Shown here one piece after another: positions 11,311 to 22,724 of a stretch of 64,000 nucleotides of DNA. The notes below the pieces were generated by a model. That model was given only the letters and a program-made list of their open reading frames with translations. It did no database searches and was not told where the DNA came from. This DNA comes from Otatea glauca (lineage: Eukaryota > Streptophyta > Magnoliopsida > Poales > Poaceae). The stretch lies in the NCBI GenBank assembly GCA_036346275.1, contig CM070730.1:42826918-42890917 (forward strand), read 5' to 3'. Position 1 is the stretch's first letter; the number at the start of each line of letters is the position of its first letter. The position numbers and the translations under genes are program-made.

Positions 11311-13941
11311 CTATTTATCCTCGAGCCCTATCCCAATCAGAGTCGTTTTGGATGGGTCGGACGGGTCGAGAATAATTCTCTTGGTTCCTTCGCCAGGCTT
11401 TATCCCTGACATGGCCTGCTTCTTGGATGGGATGTCGCCTTCTTCCTGCAAGGTGGCAGCCTCTCCCTGGATATTCTTCGCCTCAGCAGTTGCCTCCTGC
11501 AGCTCAGCAAGTTCATAGTCTCGGTCGCATTCCAAAGATCGCTTGATGTCGTTGCGAACCGTGATGACGCTTTTGGGTCCTGGCATCTTCATCATTAAAT
11601 AGGTGTAGTGCGGGACGGCCATGAACCGAGCCAGACCGGGTCTTCCCAAGATAGCGTGATACGCTGTATCGAAATCTGCTACCTCGAAATTTATATACTC
11701 GGTCCGATAGTTGTTTTTGGTGCCGAAGGTGACGGGCAAAGCAATCTGCCCGAGCGGAAACGAAGACGCCCCAGGGATCACCCCGTGGAACGACTGTGAG
11801 CTCGGCCTTAGCTCAGAGCGGAGGACGTTCATGTCGTCGAAGGTTTTGGCGAACAAGATGTTTAGTCCACTCCCCCCATCAATCAAGACCTTCTTGAGCT
11901 TTACATTGCGAATAATAGGGTCGAGCACTAGAGGGTACTTACCCGGATGTAGAACTCGGTTGGGGTGATCCGAGCGATCGAAGGTGATCGGGACTTCAGA
12001 CCACTTTAGATACTCGGGTGTTGCCGGTTCCACCGCATTGATCTCCCGAGCGGTAAGCTTTTGCTTCCGCTTGGACTCGTATCCGGTGGAGCCCCCGTAT
12101 ATGTAGTTCAGCTCGTGCTCGGGTTCTTGGTAATCATCCTCGCCGGGAGGGTCTTTCTGCTTGGCAGCCTCATCCTTCGCTGGAGCCGGTTGCTTGTTGC
12201 TTTCACGAGCAAAACGCTTCAGGGTGAAGCAGTCTTTGGCGGTGTGCTTTCCCTTAGGGTGGAAAGGACAAATCGCATCCATGATAGTACTGTAATCGGG
12301 CACCACCCTCTGTGTGGCTCGGGGCCGGCTGCGTTCTGCTACCGCAACTAGCACCTCGCCTTTCCGTTTTTTGTCTCTGTGCTTTGAGGACTCGGCCTTG
12401 TCGCCTTTGTTCTTCTGTTGCGGGCGATCTTCTTGGTGCTCGGCCAGGGTGTCTGAGGCCGTGGCATAGAATGCAAACATCTCCTTTACAGTGGCCGGTG
12501 GTGTCCTGGACATTTTCTTGATCAGATCGGGATCGCTGACCCCTTTGTGAAAAGCCGCTACCACCACAGCATCAGATACATCTCTGATGGTGTTCTTCTT
12601 CTGCATGAAACGCCGAATGAAATCTCTCAGTGGTTCGTCCTTCTTCTGGTGATGTTGATACAGGTCCCATGGGGTGCCAGTCCTCTCATAGGTTCCCTGA
12701 AAGTTCGCGATAAATTGATCGCAAAGATCGCTCTAGGAGACCACCGAGTTCGCAGGAAGTCCTGTGATCCATGCTTGAGTTGAAGGGGTGAGATTGACTT
12801 GCAGTTAATTAGCCATCACGTTTTGATTGCCCCCAGCCGCTTTAATCGCCAGGGCATAGACCTGCAGCCAAACTTCCGGATCTCGTTCCCCGTCAAACTT
12901 AACGATGCCCTTGGGGTTGAATCCTTCGGGCCATACTACTCGGCGTAACCAAGAAGTGAACGCTCGGATTCCGTCGATGGATCTGTCATCATGATGAGGG
13001 GGAGTCCGGCGTGGTGAGCCTCAGGCTCTGCGATTGTCATCAACTCGTCGGGGCAGAGTTCGGCGCGGCGAGCCTATGGCTCGACGATCATCGTTGTCGT
13101 TCCGACCCCGGCGATGATGGTCTCTATGGTCTTTGTAGTCGTCGTACCGTTGATCACTTCGTCGATCGTGGCCGGTACCGAAATGTTCGTAGTCGTCGTA
13201 GCGCCAGCGCCGATCTTCTTCGTCCCGCTCTTGCCGTATGGAGGTGATGTCTTAGCAGAGGTCGCGGTTGAGATTCCGACGGGTGTCTCTGACTGGTTTT
13301 GTGGGGCGCCGACTGCCTATACTCCGACCGGTAGCTGTCCGACTGCTAGCAATGCGAGTAGCCGCGTGGGAGCGTGAGTGCGCTTCTCCTACCAGCTTTT
13401 CCTGATTCTGCTGAATCGCTGCCACCATCACCATGGATTTGATCTGGGCCACGATCGGGGCTGCCGGGCTATCAGACTCAATCATCGGGTCCAGCGTGTC
13501 AAGAAGCGTCTTGGAGGCGACGACGTTCTGCAGCGGTGTGTGAAAGACAGCTTGGTCTCTCAATCTGGATTGTAGGATGTCCTCGTGGACATTGCGGCCG
13601 CGAGATCGAATCGACCGCGCTTGTGCCTCCTTACCCTTACGAAGAAGGAGATCTTCCTCCGCAGCTTCTTGAATCTCTTGCTGGCGTTGGAGATCGGTCT
13701 TTTGCTCTTTTATGGCGAAGATGCCACGAAGGTCGTAGCAATTCCTCGCGACACAAACTGGTTCGCTGGCTGAGTCAGAGTGGCATACCTAGGATGGGTT
13801 GGCCTAATCTTTACCAGATTGGATCTGGTTTAGGTCTAGGCAGACGAGTTCTCTGAGTGCATCTGCGACGAAGTCCAAGCTTCTAAAGCGGAAAGCCTGG
13901 CCAAAGATAAAGGTGGCGATGATTCTGCTGATTGCTGCCAT
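11311..13941 (-). pseudogene. gag: T1 gag and aspartic protease
   Basis: The start is placed at 13941-13939 (MAAISRII), the first ATG after the PBS, in frame with downstream Gag. Order: an N-terminal charged region with QRQQEIQEAAEED; an Arg/Asp-rich DRRSDQRYDDYKDHRD stretch; the Gag core (WLRRVVWPEGF, DPEVWLQVY, NFQGTYERTGTPWDLY, PLRDFIRRF); a variant zinc knuckle CPFHPKGKHTAKDC near 12270; and a retropepsin with LIDGGSGLNIL (~11860). The longest undisturbed stretch is 11311-12606. Stops occur at about 12734 and 12807, and in the N-terminal part. The frame runs towards RT without a clear separate pol start, so it was probably one gag-pol polyprotein. Confidence 0.85.
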
Positions 13942-13970
13942 CGAGTTTGTAGGAAAAGATTATCGCGCTT

Positions 13971-13988
13971 CCCCTACCTGGCGCGCCA
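13971..13988 (-). promoter_or_regulatory. Primer-binding site of T1
   Basis: The minus strand reads TGGCGCGCCAGGTAGGGG two bases after the LTR end. The position and the TGG start are right for a PBS. It is not the initiator-Met type used by the other elements here; I do not assign the tRNA with confidence. Confidence 0.7.
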
Positions 13989-13990
13989 AC

Positions 13991-14487
13991 TGTTGACTTT
14001 TGTGGTCAGCAATGAATTTTATGGGCAGGTGCTAGATCTCAAACTCGAAGGTCACACAAGACAAAGGTTTAGACAGGTTCAGACCCTCGATGTAGGAGGT
14101 AATACCCTAGTCCTGTGTGCTAGGATTATTTTTTTCTCTTGGATCTAAGATTGCTCGATGTTTCTGTTGTTGACCGCCCTCTCTCTTATATAATGGGGGT
14201 GGGGCGGTTTACAGAGTCCCGATCGGTTAAGGGATTCCGATTGGTTATTGCATACTAATCTGTTACAGGATAGAGTTTACATCTTTATCTTACCCTGCTA
14301 ACAACTCGGATTACAATCGTATCTCTTATATCTAAATTTATGTTCAACTGTCTCTAGGATGTATCCCTTTCCGCACTGTAGCAAGGCTTGGCGCGGAGCT
14401 TATCCTCTGGGCCTTCCACTCGGCCCTGTCTCTCCCTTAGGCACTTCTGGGCCGGTTATGACGACACCTGGGTTCTTATATTCCACA
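13991..14487 (-). repeat. 5' LTR of Tat element T1 (497 bp)
   Basis: Bounded by TG and CA, starting on the minus strand TGTGGAATATAAGAA and ending CAACA beside the PBS. It aligns with the 3' LTR of T2 at 47905-48458 (shared GACTTTTGT.GTC, GGTCACACAAGACA and TATATAATGGGGGTGG / TATATAGCGGGGGTGG blocks). The minus strand of the latter block gives CCACCCCCATTATATAAG, a likely TATA region at about 14188-14206. Confidence 0.9.
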
Positions 14488-14651
14488 GACGGTACTAAGT
14501 TAGAACCGTCTGTGATGAGATTTTTCATAGACGATTGGAAAACCGTCTGTGATGACTCTTTCTTATCACTGACACTTTGGTGCAGACTGTTTGAAAAACC
14601 GTCTGTGATGACGATTCCGAACCGTCTGTGATAAGGGATTGTCTAGTAGTG
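14488..14651 (+). mobile_element. Terminal fragment of a CACTA transposon (J)
   Basis: The segment ends TCTAGTAGTG, the inverted CACTA terminus, and carries four copies of the subterminal motif ACCGTCTGTGATGA or close variants (about 14503, 14550, 14599, 14623). Subterminal arrays like this bind the CACTA transposase. The rest of J was on the left, where T1 now lies. Confidence 0.75.
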
Positions 14652-15561
14652 TTGGTTGTCTATAACACGTTGTTTCTCGTACGATGATAGATGCTAAATA
14701 AGAGCCAGCTCTCTTCTCTCTCCTCTTTTCTTACTCTTCCACGTAGGACAAAATTGTTGTATACATACTAATAATAAGTTGAGGTAGCCTTATTTTACAT
14801 GCCCTAAGTGGCACATGCACTGTACTCAATGAAGATTGATCTTACTCAACGTAACTTCTCACCCAAATGTCAAGTACTTTGACCGCTAATTTTTATTATA
14901 ATATATTTATAAAATTCAATAAAATTATAATATTTAAAAATACTTTTGGAGACAAATCTACACATAATCTTTATGTATCCAATCTAAATATTTAGAAAGA
15001 TATTGACGGTTAAAGTTTCAAAATTTTGACTGCACGGATAATTATTTGTAACCGAAGGAAGTATATATCTAGTACACTTCTTTCAAAACGCAGGCAAAAC
15101 GATCCTCTCCCTGCTTCCAGAAAAGCTACCTCTCATCTCACTGAGACACTGTTGGGTGGCATGACGCCTTTGTAATCTTAAAATCTACTACCTGCGACAT
15201 GAGGCTTTCCTTACTTATAACTGCCATCGAGCTATAACAAACCAGACATTCAGCCCCTTCAGGACCAATACTGTAACACTCAACAATGTCCGTCTTCGTA
15301 TGTTACGGTGATCTCTTCGAAGGATTATCATTATGACTCTTGCGAGATTTGAACCCATGTTATATGCATGACTGCACTGGCTAATTATTTATGCCTTAAT
15401 TATTAAAAAAATTGACTATTCCAATACACAACAGTTCCCGTTAATTATCTCCAACCCAGAAGCTCTTGATCTATGATGATCCTTGATTTCTTCTCTTTTT
15501 TCCCCCCGAAACTTGCGAAACTTGGGCGAAAACTTACTTGAAACTCAGCCGAACCTTGATT
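14652..15561. other. Spacer between two CACTA ends
   Basis: This is about 0.9 kb with no supported ORF. It contains a MITE-like segment (14873-15063). The remainder, 15064-15561, is low-copy-looking and has no feature I recognise. It is the only stretch that could be unmodified host DNA. Confidence 0.5.
14873..15063. mobile_element. Stowaway (Tc1/mariner-type) MITE fragment
   Basis: AT-rich and non-coding. It carries the landmark order of a common grass Stowaway MITE: AAGTACTTTGACC at the left, TTTATAAAATTCAATAAAATT, a TTTATGTATCCAATCTAAA block, GGTTAAAGTTTCAAAATTTTGAC, and a right end ACCGAAGGAAGTA. The right terminus is clear; the left terminus looks truncated. It encodes nothing. Confidence 0.65.
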
Positions 15562-15640
15562 CACTACACAGAAAAAGGTCATCTGTGACGGTTTATAACT
15601 GCCATCAGTGACGTTTCTATCCACCAACCGCCACAGATAG
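15562..15640 (+). repeat. Left terminal inverted repeat and subterminal repeats of K
   Basis: The sequence starts CACTACACAGAAAAAGGTC and continues with CTGTGACGG, CAGTGACG and CCGCCACAGATAG, which are related subterminal motifs in both orientations. The preceding three bases (ATT, 15559-15561) would be the target duplication, but the other end is outside the window. Confidence 0.75.
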
Positions 15641-15847
15641 TACCTGACCGAAAAAATAAAAAACCGCATTTGGGCTAGCCTCAGGTGCTGCTAGCCATGC
15701 CCTCTCAAACAAATACATCAATCACAGATTTTGCATATACACAATTACAATGTACAAACAATATACCGATTTGATCAAACAACAACAATATACCAGTGCG
15801 GATGAAATGATGAATTTGTTGCTAACTGCTAAAACAACCTTCTAGCA

Positions 15848-17690
15848 AGGGTTAGCCCTTGTGGTTTTTCTCCATGTTTGCTCATGTCGAGTAATAGAAC
15901 TGGACTCATGATTCTTCCATGTGCTCTATAGGGGAAGGTAGAATTTTCGATCCATCCTTTCCTTTCCACTGAGAACATATATGTTTCCTGATACAGTTGG
16001 GACCACAACATCAGTGTGACCATCTCCATTGACATCATCAACTGTAGGTCACTGTCATCATATGATAATGACAATCAGATTGCATATAAAAAACATAACC
16101 TAGTAACAAAGAAATATACAGCTAAGAAAATGCTGTGGTGAAAGTACGTGGTATATTCATTTTCACTATAACCAAGTTATAATGTTCTCAATCAATCAAT
16201 CAAAAAATAGTAATAGCACAAGATGAAGCCCGAATGGTAGAATCTCTAAGTAATGGATCTAAGCAAGATTATGGATGAATGTATTCTCCTTAGCTAAACT
16301 AAGAAAGCAGCTTCAAAGACATGTAGCAATAGTGTGTATAGATTGTCAAGACACATGTATTACCTTTGCATGTGGATAGACAATCTATTTATATAAGCAA
16401 TCTGTTAACACCATACAAAATAAATGGATGAAACTTGCTGTGGAATAAGACTGCTCGGATGCACTTCCCTGATTTCTTCTCCTTCGCATCCATGCCGCTA
16501 CATTTCCATGGGCATCGCAGAACCATCTCGATTTTCCCATCCTCATTGATGTCCGCAGAATGGTGGTGCATGGATCTCAGCCATCTCAAGTGGGAACTTG
16601 TTCCTAATCTTACCTAAATTGACAAAATCAACATAAGTAGACACATGGATGTTTACACATAAGTAGCGTATCAGTGCGCTAAAGGTACAAGTATAAAGGA
16701 TGGTGGGAATTCATTGTTTTCTAGTGACGATTTCAATGAATTACAGTCTTATTTTCCAAAACAAAAAATAGCATGGTAAAAACTGATTATTACTTAATTA
16801 CACCATCAAATTATATTATTCTAGTCAAGAAACTTTATGCTATGGGAACTAGATATATATACACAATATATGAAACGACAACTCAGCTTAAAGCTGTTTT
16901 TGGATTCAATAATTAGTATTATGAGGCTAAGAATTTACCGCGATGATCGATAACATAAAACAAGCCATAGGAAGTTCCGACAAGGATGTCCAAATTTCCA
17001 TCACCATCCAAATCAACCACAGTTGGAGAAGAATATGCATGGGCACGGAAGTTTCCGATGTCGATTACTCAAATCAAGGTCTGCAGTCTATTTAACTTGT
17101 CTTGTGTCAAGGTTAAAACTACTATACTGCTTGCAACATATTTTTCAATGTCAATCCCTCCTAGCTCCTTTATATGCTCTGGGTTATCGTAATACCGCAG
17201 TAAAAGCCGCAAGTTACTAGTGCACTAGGTACACCAACACAAGAACACAAACAAGAAATCATGAAGTGTTCAATTGTGGTTGCAAGTTTTGCATTAAGAA
17301 AAAGTATTTCGATCATAACCAAAAGATAACACAGCAAGATAAGCAAACACCTAGCGTTGGCACCTTTTGATTCATTGTTGGAACTAGCATGATAATACTT
17401 AACAGAAAATCTATGCCTGCTAATTTAGCGAAAGAGTTTCCGGATGCAGACCATTGCAAAGTCAGAATCAGTGACTAAGGAATATTATGAAGGATGGAAA
17501 AAGTAGTAGTAATAAAATATCTAATTCTTAAAAGAACATGGATTCTTTGGCGAGGAATTGATGGCGCTTACCATAAAAGTTGAGTTTACAGAGCATAGAC
17601 CTTGCTAAATTCGCATGATGTTTATCTTCATCGATGACCATGACACTAAGCCCATCAGTAGTGCGTCCTTCTGTTCTTTAAGCCATGAGT
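15848..17690 (-). pseudogene. DEX1: Captured fragment of DEX1 (FG-GAP/integrin-alpha-like pollen wall protein)
   Basis: Exon-like pieces on the minus strand match DEFECTIVE IN EXINE FORMATION 1, a membrane-anchored protein with FG-GAP Ca-binding repeats. 16939-17215: YYDNPEHIKELGGIDIEKYVA, then NFRAHAYSSPTVVDLDGDGN and LVGTSYGLFYVIDHRG, ending at a GT donor. 16439-16613: GKIRNKFPLEMAEIHAP, DINEDGKIEMV, DAHGNVAAW, EGEEIREVH. 15848-16057: PTVDDVNGDGHTDVVVPTVS, YRAHGRIMSPVLLLDMSKH. 17572-17690 probably holds a further upstream exon. Introns are retained, so capture was at DNA level. Frameshifts occur in at least two exons and a TGA stands at an exon start. Both gene ends are absent. It lies between the Ulp1 stop and the K terminus. 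Confidence 0.85.
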
Positions 17691-18128
17691 TTCTCAATGT
17701 TAGAGTTATTCTGGTTTTTTAGCTTTATTTTTGTGTGTGAAGCACTTGATCCTGATGAGCAATTGTTTCTAAGAAGAAACCAGCATGATGAGCAAGAAAA
17801 GCATGATTCACTCAGAAAACCACTCATTTCTTTAGTAATTTTTTCACTTGGTTAGTTTATCAAACTATTACAAACACATGAAATAACTTCATATGAAAAA
17901 ATAATCATGTAAGGCAAACACATGAAATATTTAGAAGTGTCACTCGCATGTGTGTGTGTTCTTGAAGAAGATAAAAGTACATGCAAGTTTAGCACAACCA
18001 CTGACAAAAGAAGTGGCATTGACAAAAGAAGGGGTTCCCATTTGAAAGCAACAAAGAGTTATTTACACTTTGTATTGAAACAGAATTGAAGTAACAAAAG
18101 CCTAAACTAGTGGAGGTAAACTAGAAGC

Positions 18129-18494
18129 CTACGGGTCTTCGGAGGTTGGAGACACGTGATGTGAGAGAAGAGTATGGATGACTGGATCGTTGTTGTCTTC
18201 GTCATGAAACTCGCCTTTTTTGTTGATTACTTCCTTCATGATGAAGTAGGCGAGCTGGCCCTGAATGGCTTGGATTTCAGAAGGAAGCAGTCCTAACGTA
18301 GACAACTTGAGGCTCTATAAGTATAAAAAACAAAATTAAGAGAGTATATAGAAATTGAGTGGTGCGAATCAATGTGTCATGTCAGCGTGACTGACCTCTA
18401 CATCATTGTCTTTTATTGTGCATGATAATATTTCGCGCATGTACTGGCACACGAAGTACCCACATAAATTTGTTCCTTGCGGCTGCTTGTGACA
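18129..18494 (-). pseudogene. CACTA second ORF, C-terminal Ulp1-like cysteine protease exons
   Basis: There are two exons. 18396-18494 reads HKQPQGTNLCGYFVCQYMRE with the CGYFVC catalytic-cysteine motif of Ulp1/C48 peptidases, between an AG acceptor (TTTTTGCAG) and a GT donor. 18129-18314 follows an 81-bp GT-AG intron and reads LPSEIQAIQGQLAYFIMKEV and KGEFHDED, ending TAG at 18129-18131. Grass CACTA elements often carry such a gene downstream of TNP2. The His/Asp catalytic exons upstream are absent: 49 bases before this exon the copia LTR begins. The surviving reading frames are intact. Confidence 0.8.
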
Positions 18495-18543
18495 CTGCAA
18501 AAATCGAATGAACTAAGATGTTGTTGAAGGAGCTATTACTATG

Positions 18544-20181
18544 TGAAGGACCGAGATGGTGAACAGAGGGGGGTGAATGGTCGCAAATAAAAATTTCCCC
18601 AAAATACACCAACAAAAACCTCGACAAGATCGCTCAAAGGAAATTGTGAAAAACCCGAAAAACTAGACAACTATGTGTACCCCAAGCTTGCATGGATAAG
18701 TACCATAAAATATGTGGGGATTTTTGAGTCACAATCCTGGTTATCTAGTGTCCAAGATAAAAAGGAATCAATTCAAACTCTTGCTTTTAGAAAGGACATC
18801 AATTCAAATCACAAAAGTCACTTTCAGAAAAGCAAAAGCAGAATTTCAAGAACTTGTCCTCAATTTGCACAGGAGGTTGGTGGGTTTCTGTAGCTCAAAA
18901 AATTCTAAGATTTTTCTCCCTATGAGCATCAGAGTCGTGAAGAACTCCACCAAATTTCTTCTCAAAAATCCTTACAGAAAAAACAGGAGAAATCTAAGAA
19001 CATAGTATGCTCAAGAACTTCGAGCAGAAAGTTTGGGCTCGGTATTCACCTCATGGCGCCCAAACGGTGCAACAAGTGAACTCCAAAATTTTTATGAAGG
19101 TGTATATGAGAGTCCCGCACCTGTTCCAACAAGAATCACTCAAAAAGGATTTTTATATATTTTTACAAAAATCAAACACTGACTGCTGCGCGAAGAACAA
19201 GTTCTGAACAAAGTTGGAACTTGAAAGAAAAGATGTTCTCTACTCAATCCAAGAGTGCAAAAGAGATGTAAAACCATATGAACACACTCAAAACATCCAA
19301 GATCAGCAGAATTTAGAAGGAGGGGAGGCAAATCCAAATTACTTGAAAGTAAATTGCGGGAATGTAATTGCGGGAAATTAAATGCTGAATTTAAATTGTG
19401 TAAAGTGAAGACATAATGTAAATGCGCAAAATAAATTCAGAGGTGGATGGATAAAACTTTCATTTCTGGAAGGGGAGGTTACAAAGCCTCACATTCATGT
19501 GGGCAAAGCTCAAATGAGCATCAAAAACCTCAACACCTTCAAGGGAAGGAGGCTACCCCTCCACCCCTATTTATACTACTCTTGGGCCACCTACCACCCT
19601 TGGATGAGTCCCTCAACCCTAGAGCACTCATCTAAGGGCTAGGATTAACCCACACACACAGCCATGCAAGGGCTAACCCAAAACCCACACACATACCGGG
19701 TTTTCTTGCACGGTTTTCAAAGCATACTACCTAGACCCGCTAACCTATCAACTAGACCTCAATCCGACGGCCCTCATTGATCCATGCGGCATCTAGCTAG
19801 CATCAACTCCTTTTCTTGTCTTCTTGACTTGCCCGGACTCCGTCTCCGATCATCTTCCGGCGATCTCCCAACCGTCTGGACCTCCGTCGCTCCTCACCTA
19901 GTTCCGGTCATCCTTCGCCTCACTATGACCTAGCACCGTCGCCCTGCAACCATCAAAGACATGGAAACTCCTCACATAGCAATGCCCACAAAGATGTGCA
20001 ATAAACCATCCAACTCATCACTACCGCGTTCATACGACCGGTACTACCACTCCTGGCAGAGACAACTCAAATTGCTTTATTTTGAAAATCAATCCAAATC
20101 AAACTCAAACTTGAGCACACCTTGCTCAAATAAAGTCAAATACTCATCACAAACATGGATGGACCTCCACATGGTCCTTCA
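18544..20181 (-). repeat. 3' LTR of copia element E (1638 bp)
   Basis: Bounded by TGAAGGACC and GGTCCTTCA, giving 9-bp inverted ends. It aligns throughout with 44076-45700 (for example CCCCAAGCTTGCATGGATAA, CAAGGGAAGGAGGCTAC and CATACCGGGTTTTCTTGC). The short ORFs within it are chance frames. Confidence 0.92.
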
Positions 20182-20195
20182 ATCTCCCCCTTGAT
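20182..20195 (-). promoter_or_regulatory. Polypurine tract of E
   Basis: The minus strand reads ATCAAGGGGGAGAT directly before the 3' LTR. This primes plus-strand DNA synthesis and fixes the orientation of E. Confidence 0.85.
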
Positions 20196-21352
20196 GAGTA
20201 TATTGACAAACCACACAAAAGGCATAAATCTGAGTTTGAAGAAAATGAAGAAGAAAGCAATTTTTAGTTGCAAAGTCAAACTTGGTCCAAAGATAGAAAT
20301 TAGAACCATGACCAAGTTGACGAAGAGGAGTTCAGATTTTAGAGTTAAATTTAAGAAAGTGCAAGTTTTCAACAAAAACTCTAGAATCCAACTAAACATG
20401 TCAAATGTGATTATGAGATTATGATCCAACAGAAGTAGTAGCATAGTTTTACAAAGATCATAATAACCAAATAAGCATTCACATTTTTATCATTTTAGTG
20501 ATGCCTTTTCTACGTTTTCTCCCCCTTTTGGCAATATAGGCATCAATTTTTTTTTATGTATGCATGAAATGCAATCGAAAGAGCTTTGAAGATTATCCAA
20601 TTGATCAAAATGGAAGGATATTACACCAAGCTTGTCAATTTCAGAAGATGACTAAACTAAGACATGTCCAAGTGCAAATACGAGCTTAGTTTTGAATATT
20701 TCATTTTTAGCAAGATTAGACAAGTGCAACACTTAGCTTTAGTTTCAAAAATAGAAGAATAGCCACTATAAGGATCAAAAGGAAAACCTAGAGTTCAACC
20801 TACTCAACACTTTGGGAATCTAGAAGAGCATACAAGGTCCTTGGGCTCATTTATCACTTAATGCAAATTTTGATTTATCATCATACAAGACATAGCGGGG
20901 TGCAAATGTTTGACATTATTTGCATTCTTTACCCACATGTCTTTGTTTTTAATTTATTTGCATTTTCTTTTGACAACCAATTGACTCAAGCCGTATGCGA
21001 CCATCTCAAGATGAACTCTTAAGAGGATGATCTAGGTCAAACACGATGTATTCCAAGTTCATCCCAAGTGCAATGGGAAGCTGTCTTGTGAATACAAGGT
21101 GTTGAGTCGTATGTGCACAAGGAGAGTCAATTTTGTTTAGTTTTCATTTTTAGCACAATGATTTATGAGCAATTGAAGGACTCTAGCATGGATCAAACTA
21201 GTTTCACCCAAGTTGCTATATGGACTCTAGAGAACTCCTAAATTTCTCAAATTATGGCACAAACCTCTAGAGAAGAAACCTAACAAGTAAAAGCAACAAG
21301 TTTCATCAAGTTTTTCATTTAAGGCTTATTTCATTTTTAAGCTTAGCAAGTT
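20196..21352. other. Non-coding 3' internal region of E
   Basis: AT-rich (many TTTTT/AAAAA runs), with no supported ORF on either strand. It is continuous with 29518 once F is removed. Long non-coding 3' spacers of this kind occur in SIRE-type elements. Confidence 0.6.
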
Positions 21353-21357
21353 AAATG

Positions 21358-22705
21358 TGAAGGGAAACGCGGTATGCTACGCTAGCACAAAAAAACTACC
21401 ACAAGAACCGTAAAGCTACTCGCAAGAAGGGGATCATAGATAAGATTACCACTAGACGCGCAGCCATGCGGAATCCTTCGCGTCGATGTAGTGGTTCGTC
21501 CTCGCCGCGATCGTTGCGCCGATGTAGTGGATCGCCCTCCCACGCCGCGATCGCAGCAGCGTCACCACCGCAGAGTCCACACGCCCGAGAGATGGAACGC
21601 CGCAGGCGCCGTGTGCAAGCACCTAGTCGCTCGGCAGGGCAGCGAGAGGAGGAGGCTAGGGTTTCAAGTGAATCAAACCTAAACCGTGGAAAGCACACTC
21701 GCGCCTCCCTCCTCCCCTCCTTATATAGCCACGAGATGAAACCCTAAACCAGGGCCCACCAAAGATGCTAAGCCCACGAGGTTCATTAATTACGGATCCA
21801 ATCCAAATTAATGCGCCCCAGCCCATTAAGTGTGTGACCTGCAGGTTCACATACGCTTGGACATGGATTGGAAAACTCCTTTTCAATCCAATAGTTGGTA
21901 GCGGCTTCTTGCAAAGTATGCCAACTCCCAAACACACCGTGATCAAATCGAATGTAACCTATCAAAAGAACTCATGTAATAATCCCTTTGCCAAGTATAT
22001 GAAGATTGATCTCAAGGCGAGAAGCATGTCATCCTTTGATGATTCAATCCATCTCTCGTATCCGTGATATATTAATAAGTTGTGATTGACTCTCAATCAC
22101 GGCATGGCCATGCACTTTCTTATTCATATCACACGAGTGGCCTTGTCATATATCTCCGTTTCATTGGAGTGGCAAATTCCATCTTGATCGCTCACTTCCT
22201 CTCGCACGCTTCATAGTAAACATGAAAGCTACCTTTATAACTATCCGGTTAGGAAGTAGTGTTTGATAGCCCCAAGGAAAACTATTACACATGTAGGGAA
22301 TATGACAATCTCAGGTCTAAGGATCATACATCTTCTAGGTATGAGATACACTGATGACACATAAGAATGAAACATTCTCGCAGTGTCCCATAGCGGGTCT
22401 ATCTAACCCATGTTCTTCAACATGGTCCACAATGTAGAGATGATATCTCCATATCCCATGATCTATGAAGCATGATCATCGATCACTACATGTGCTTGAT
22501 CTATTCATCGTAGTCCTATACGATGATATCCGATCGTAGATATTTATCGAATTACATCATTAAGTAAAGAGCTTCATAATCAAGTCACATACTTGTTGAT
22601 CAATACAATGATATACATTCATTGGACCAATAATCATATTATTATTCATAAACATAGTCATGTTACAATCATCTAAATGATTGCCTCAAGGGCATAACAC
22701 TAACA
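21358..22705 (-). repeat. 3' LTR of copia F (1348 bp)
   Basis: On minus it starts TGTTAGTGTTATGCCC and ends CGTTTCCCTTCA. TATATAGCC/GGCTATATAAGG at ~21722-21731 gives a TATA box on the minus strand. It aligns end to end with 28177-29512. Confidence 0.92.
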
Positions 22706-22722
22706 ATCTCCCACTTGCACTT
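22706..22722 (-). promoter_or_regulatory. Polypurine tract of F
   Basis: The minus strand reads AAGTGCAAGTGGGAGATT into the LTR start, the usual copia PPT position. It confirms the minus orientation of F. Confidence 0.8.
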
Positions 22723-22724
22723 GA

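Larger units (their letters stand above)
4748..14487 (-). mobile_element. Element T1: Tat-lineage Ty3-gypsy retrotransposon, 3' end lost
   Basis: Order on the minus strand: 5' LTR (13991-14487), PBS, gag-protease, RT, RNase H, integrase, then an antisense gene on the plus strand; the 3' LTR is missing because the sequence meets element A at ~4748. Lineage is inferred from the DGGSG protease, AYVDD reverse transcriptase, an additional RNase H domain after the RT/RH block, and the antisense 'putative gypsy type transposon' gene, features of RIRE2/Grande-like Tat elements. T2 (47905-52582) is a second copy. Right of the LTR is the CACTA end J; no TSD can be tested because the other end is gone. 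Confidence 0.88.

Noticed and set aside
11215..13856. Numerous plus-strand ORFs over T1 gag-pol
   Set aside because: Shadows of the minus-strand gag-pol, whose motifs are unmistakable.
14500..14640. Regularly spaced ACCGTCTGTGATGA repeats, superficially CRISPR-like
   Set aside because: Only four copies at uneven spacing, in a plant genome, ending in TAGTG: subterminal repeats of a CACTA transposon.
15340..15385. Possible tRNA T-arm (GATTTGAACCC)
   Set aside because: No acceptor stem, D-arm or anticodon arm pairs around it.
20136..20444. 102-codon minus frame at the E LTR/internal boundary
   Set aside because: Spans the PPT and LTR end, is Leu/Phe-rich from A/T-rich DNA, and has no domain.
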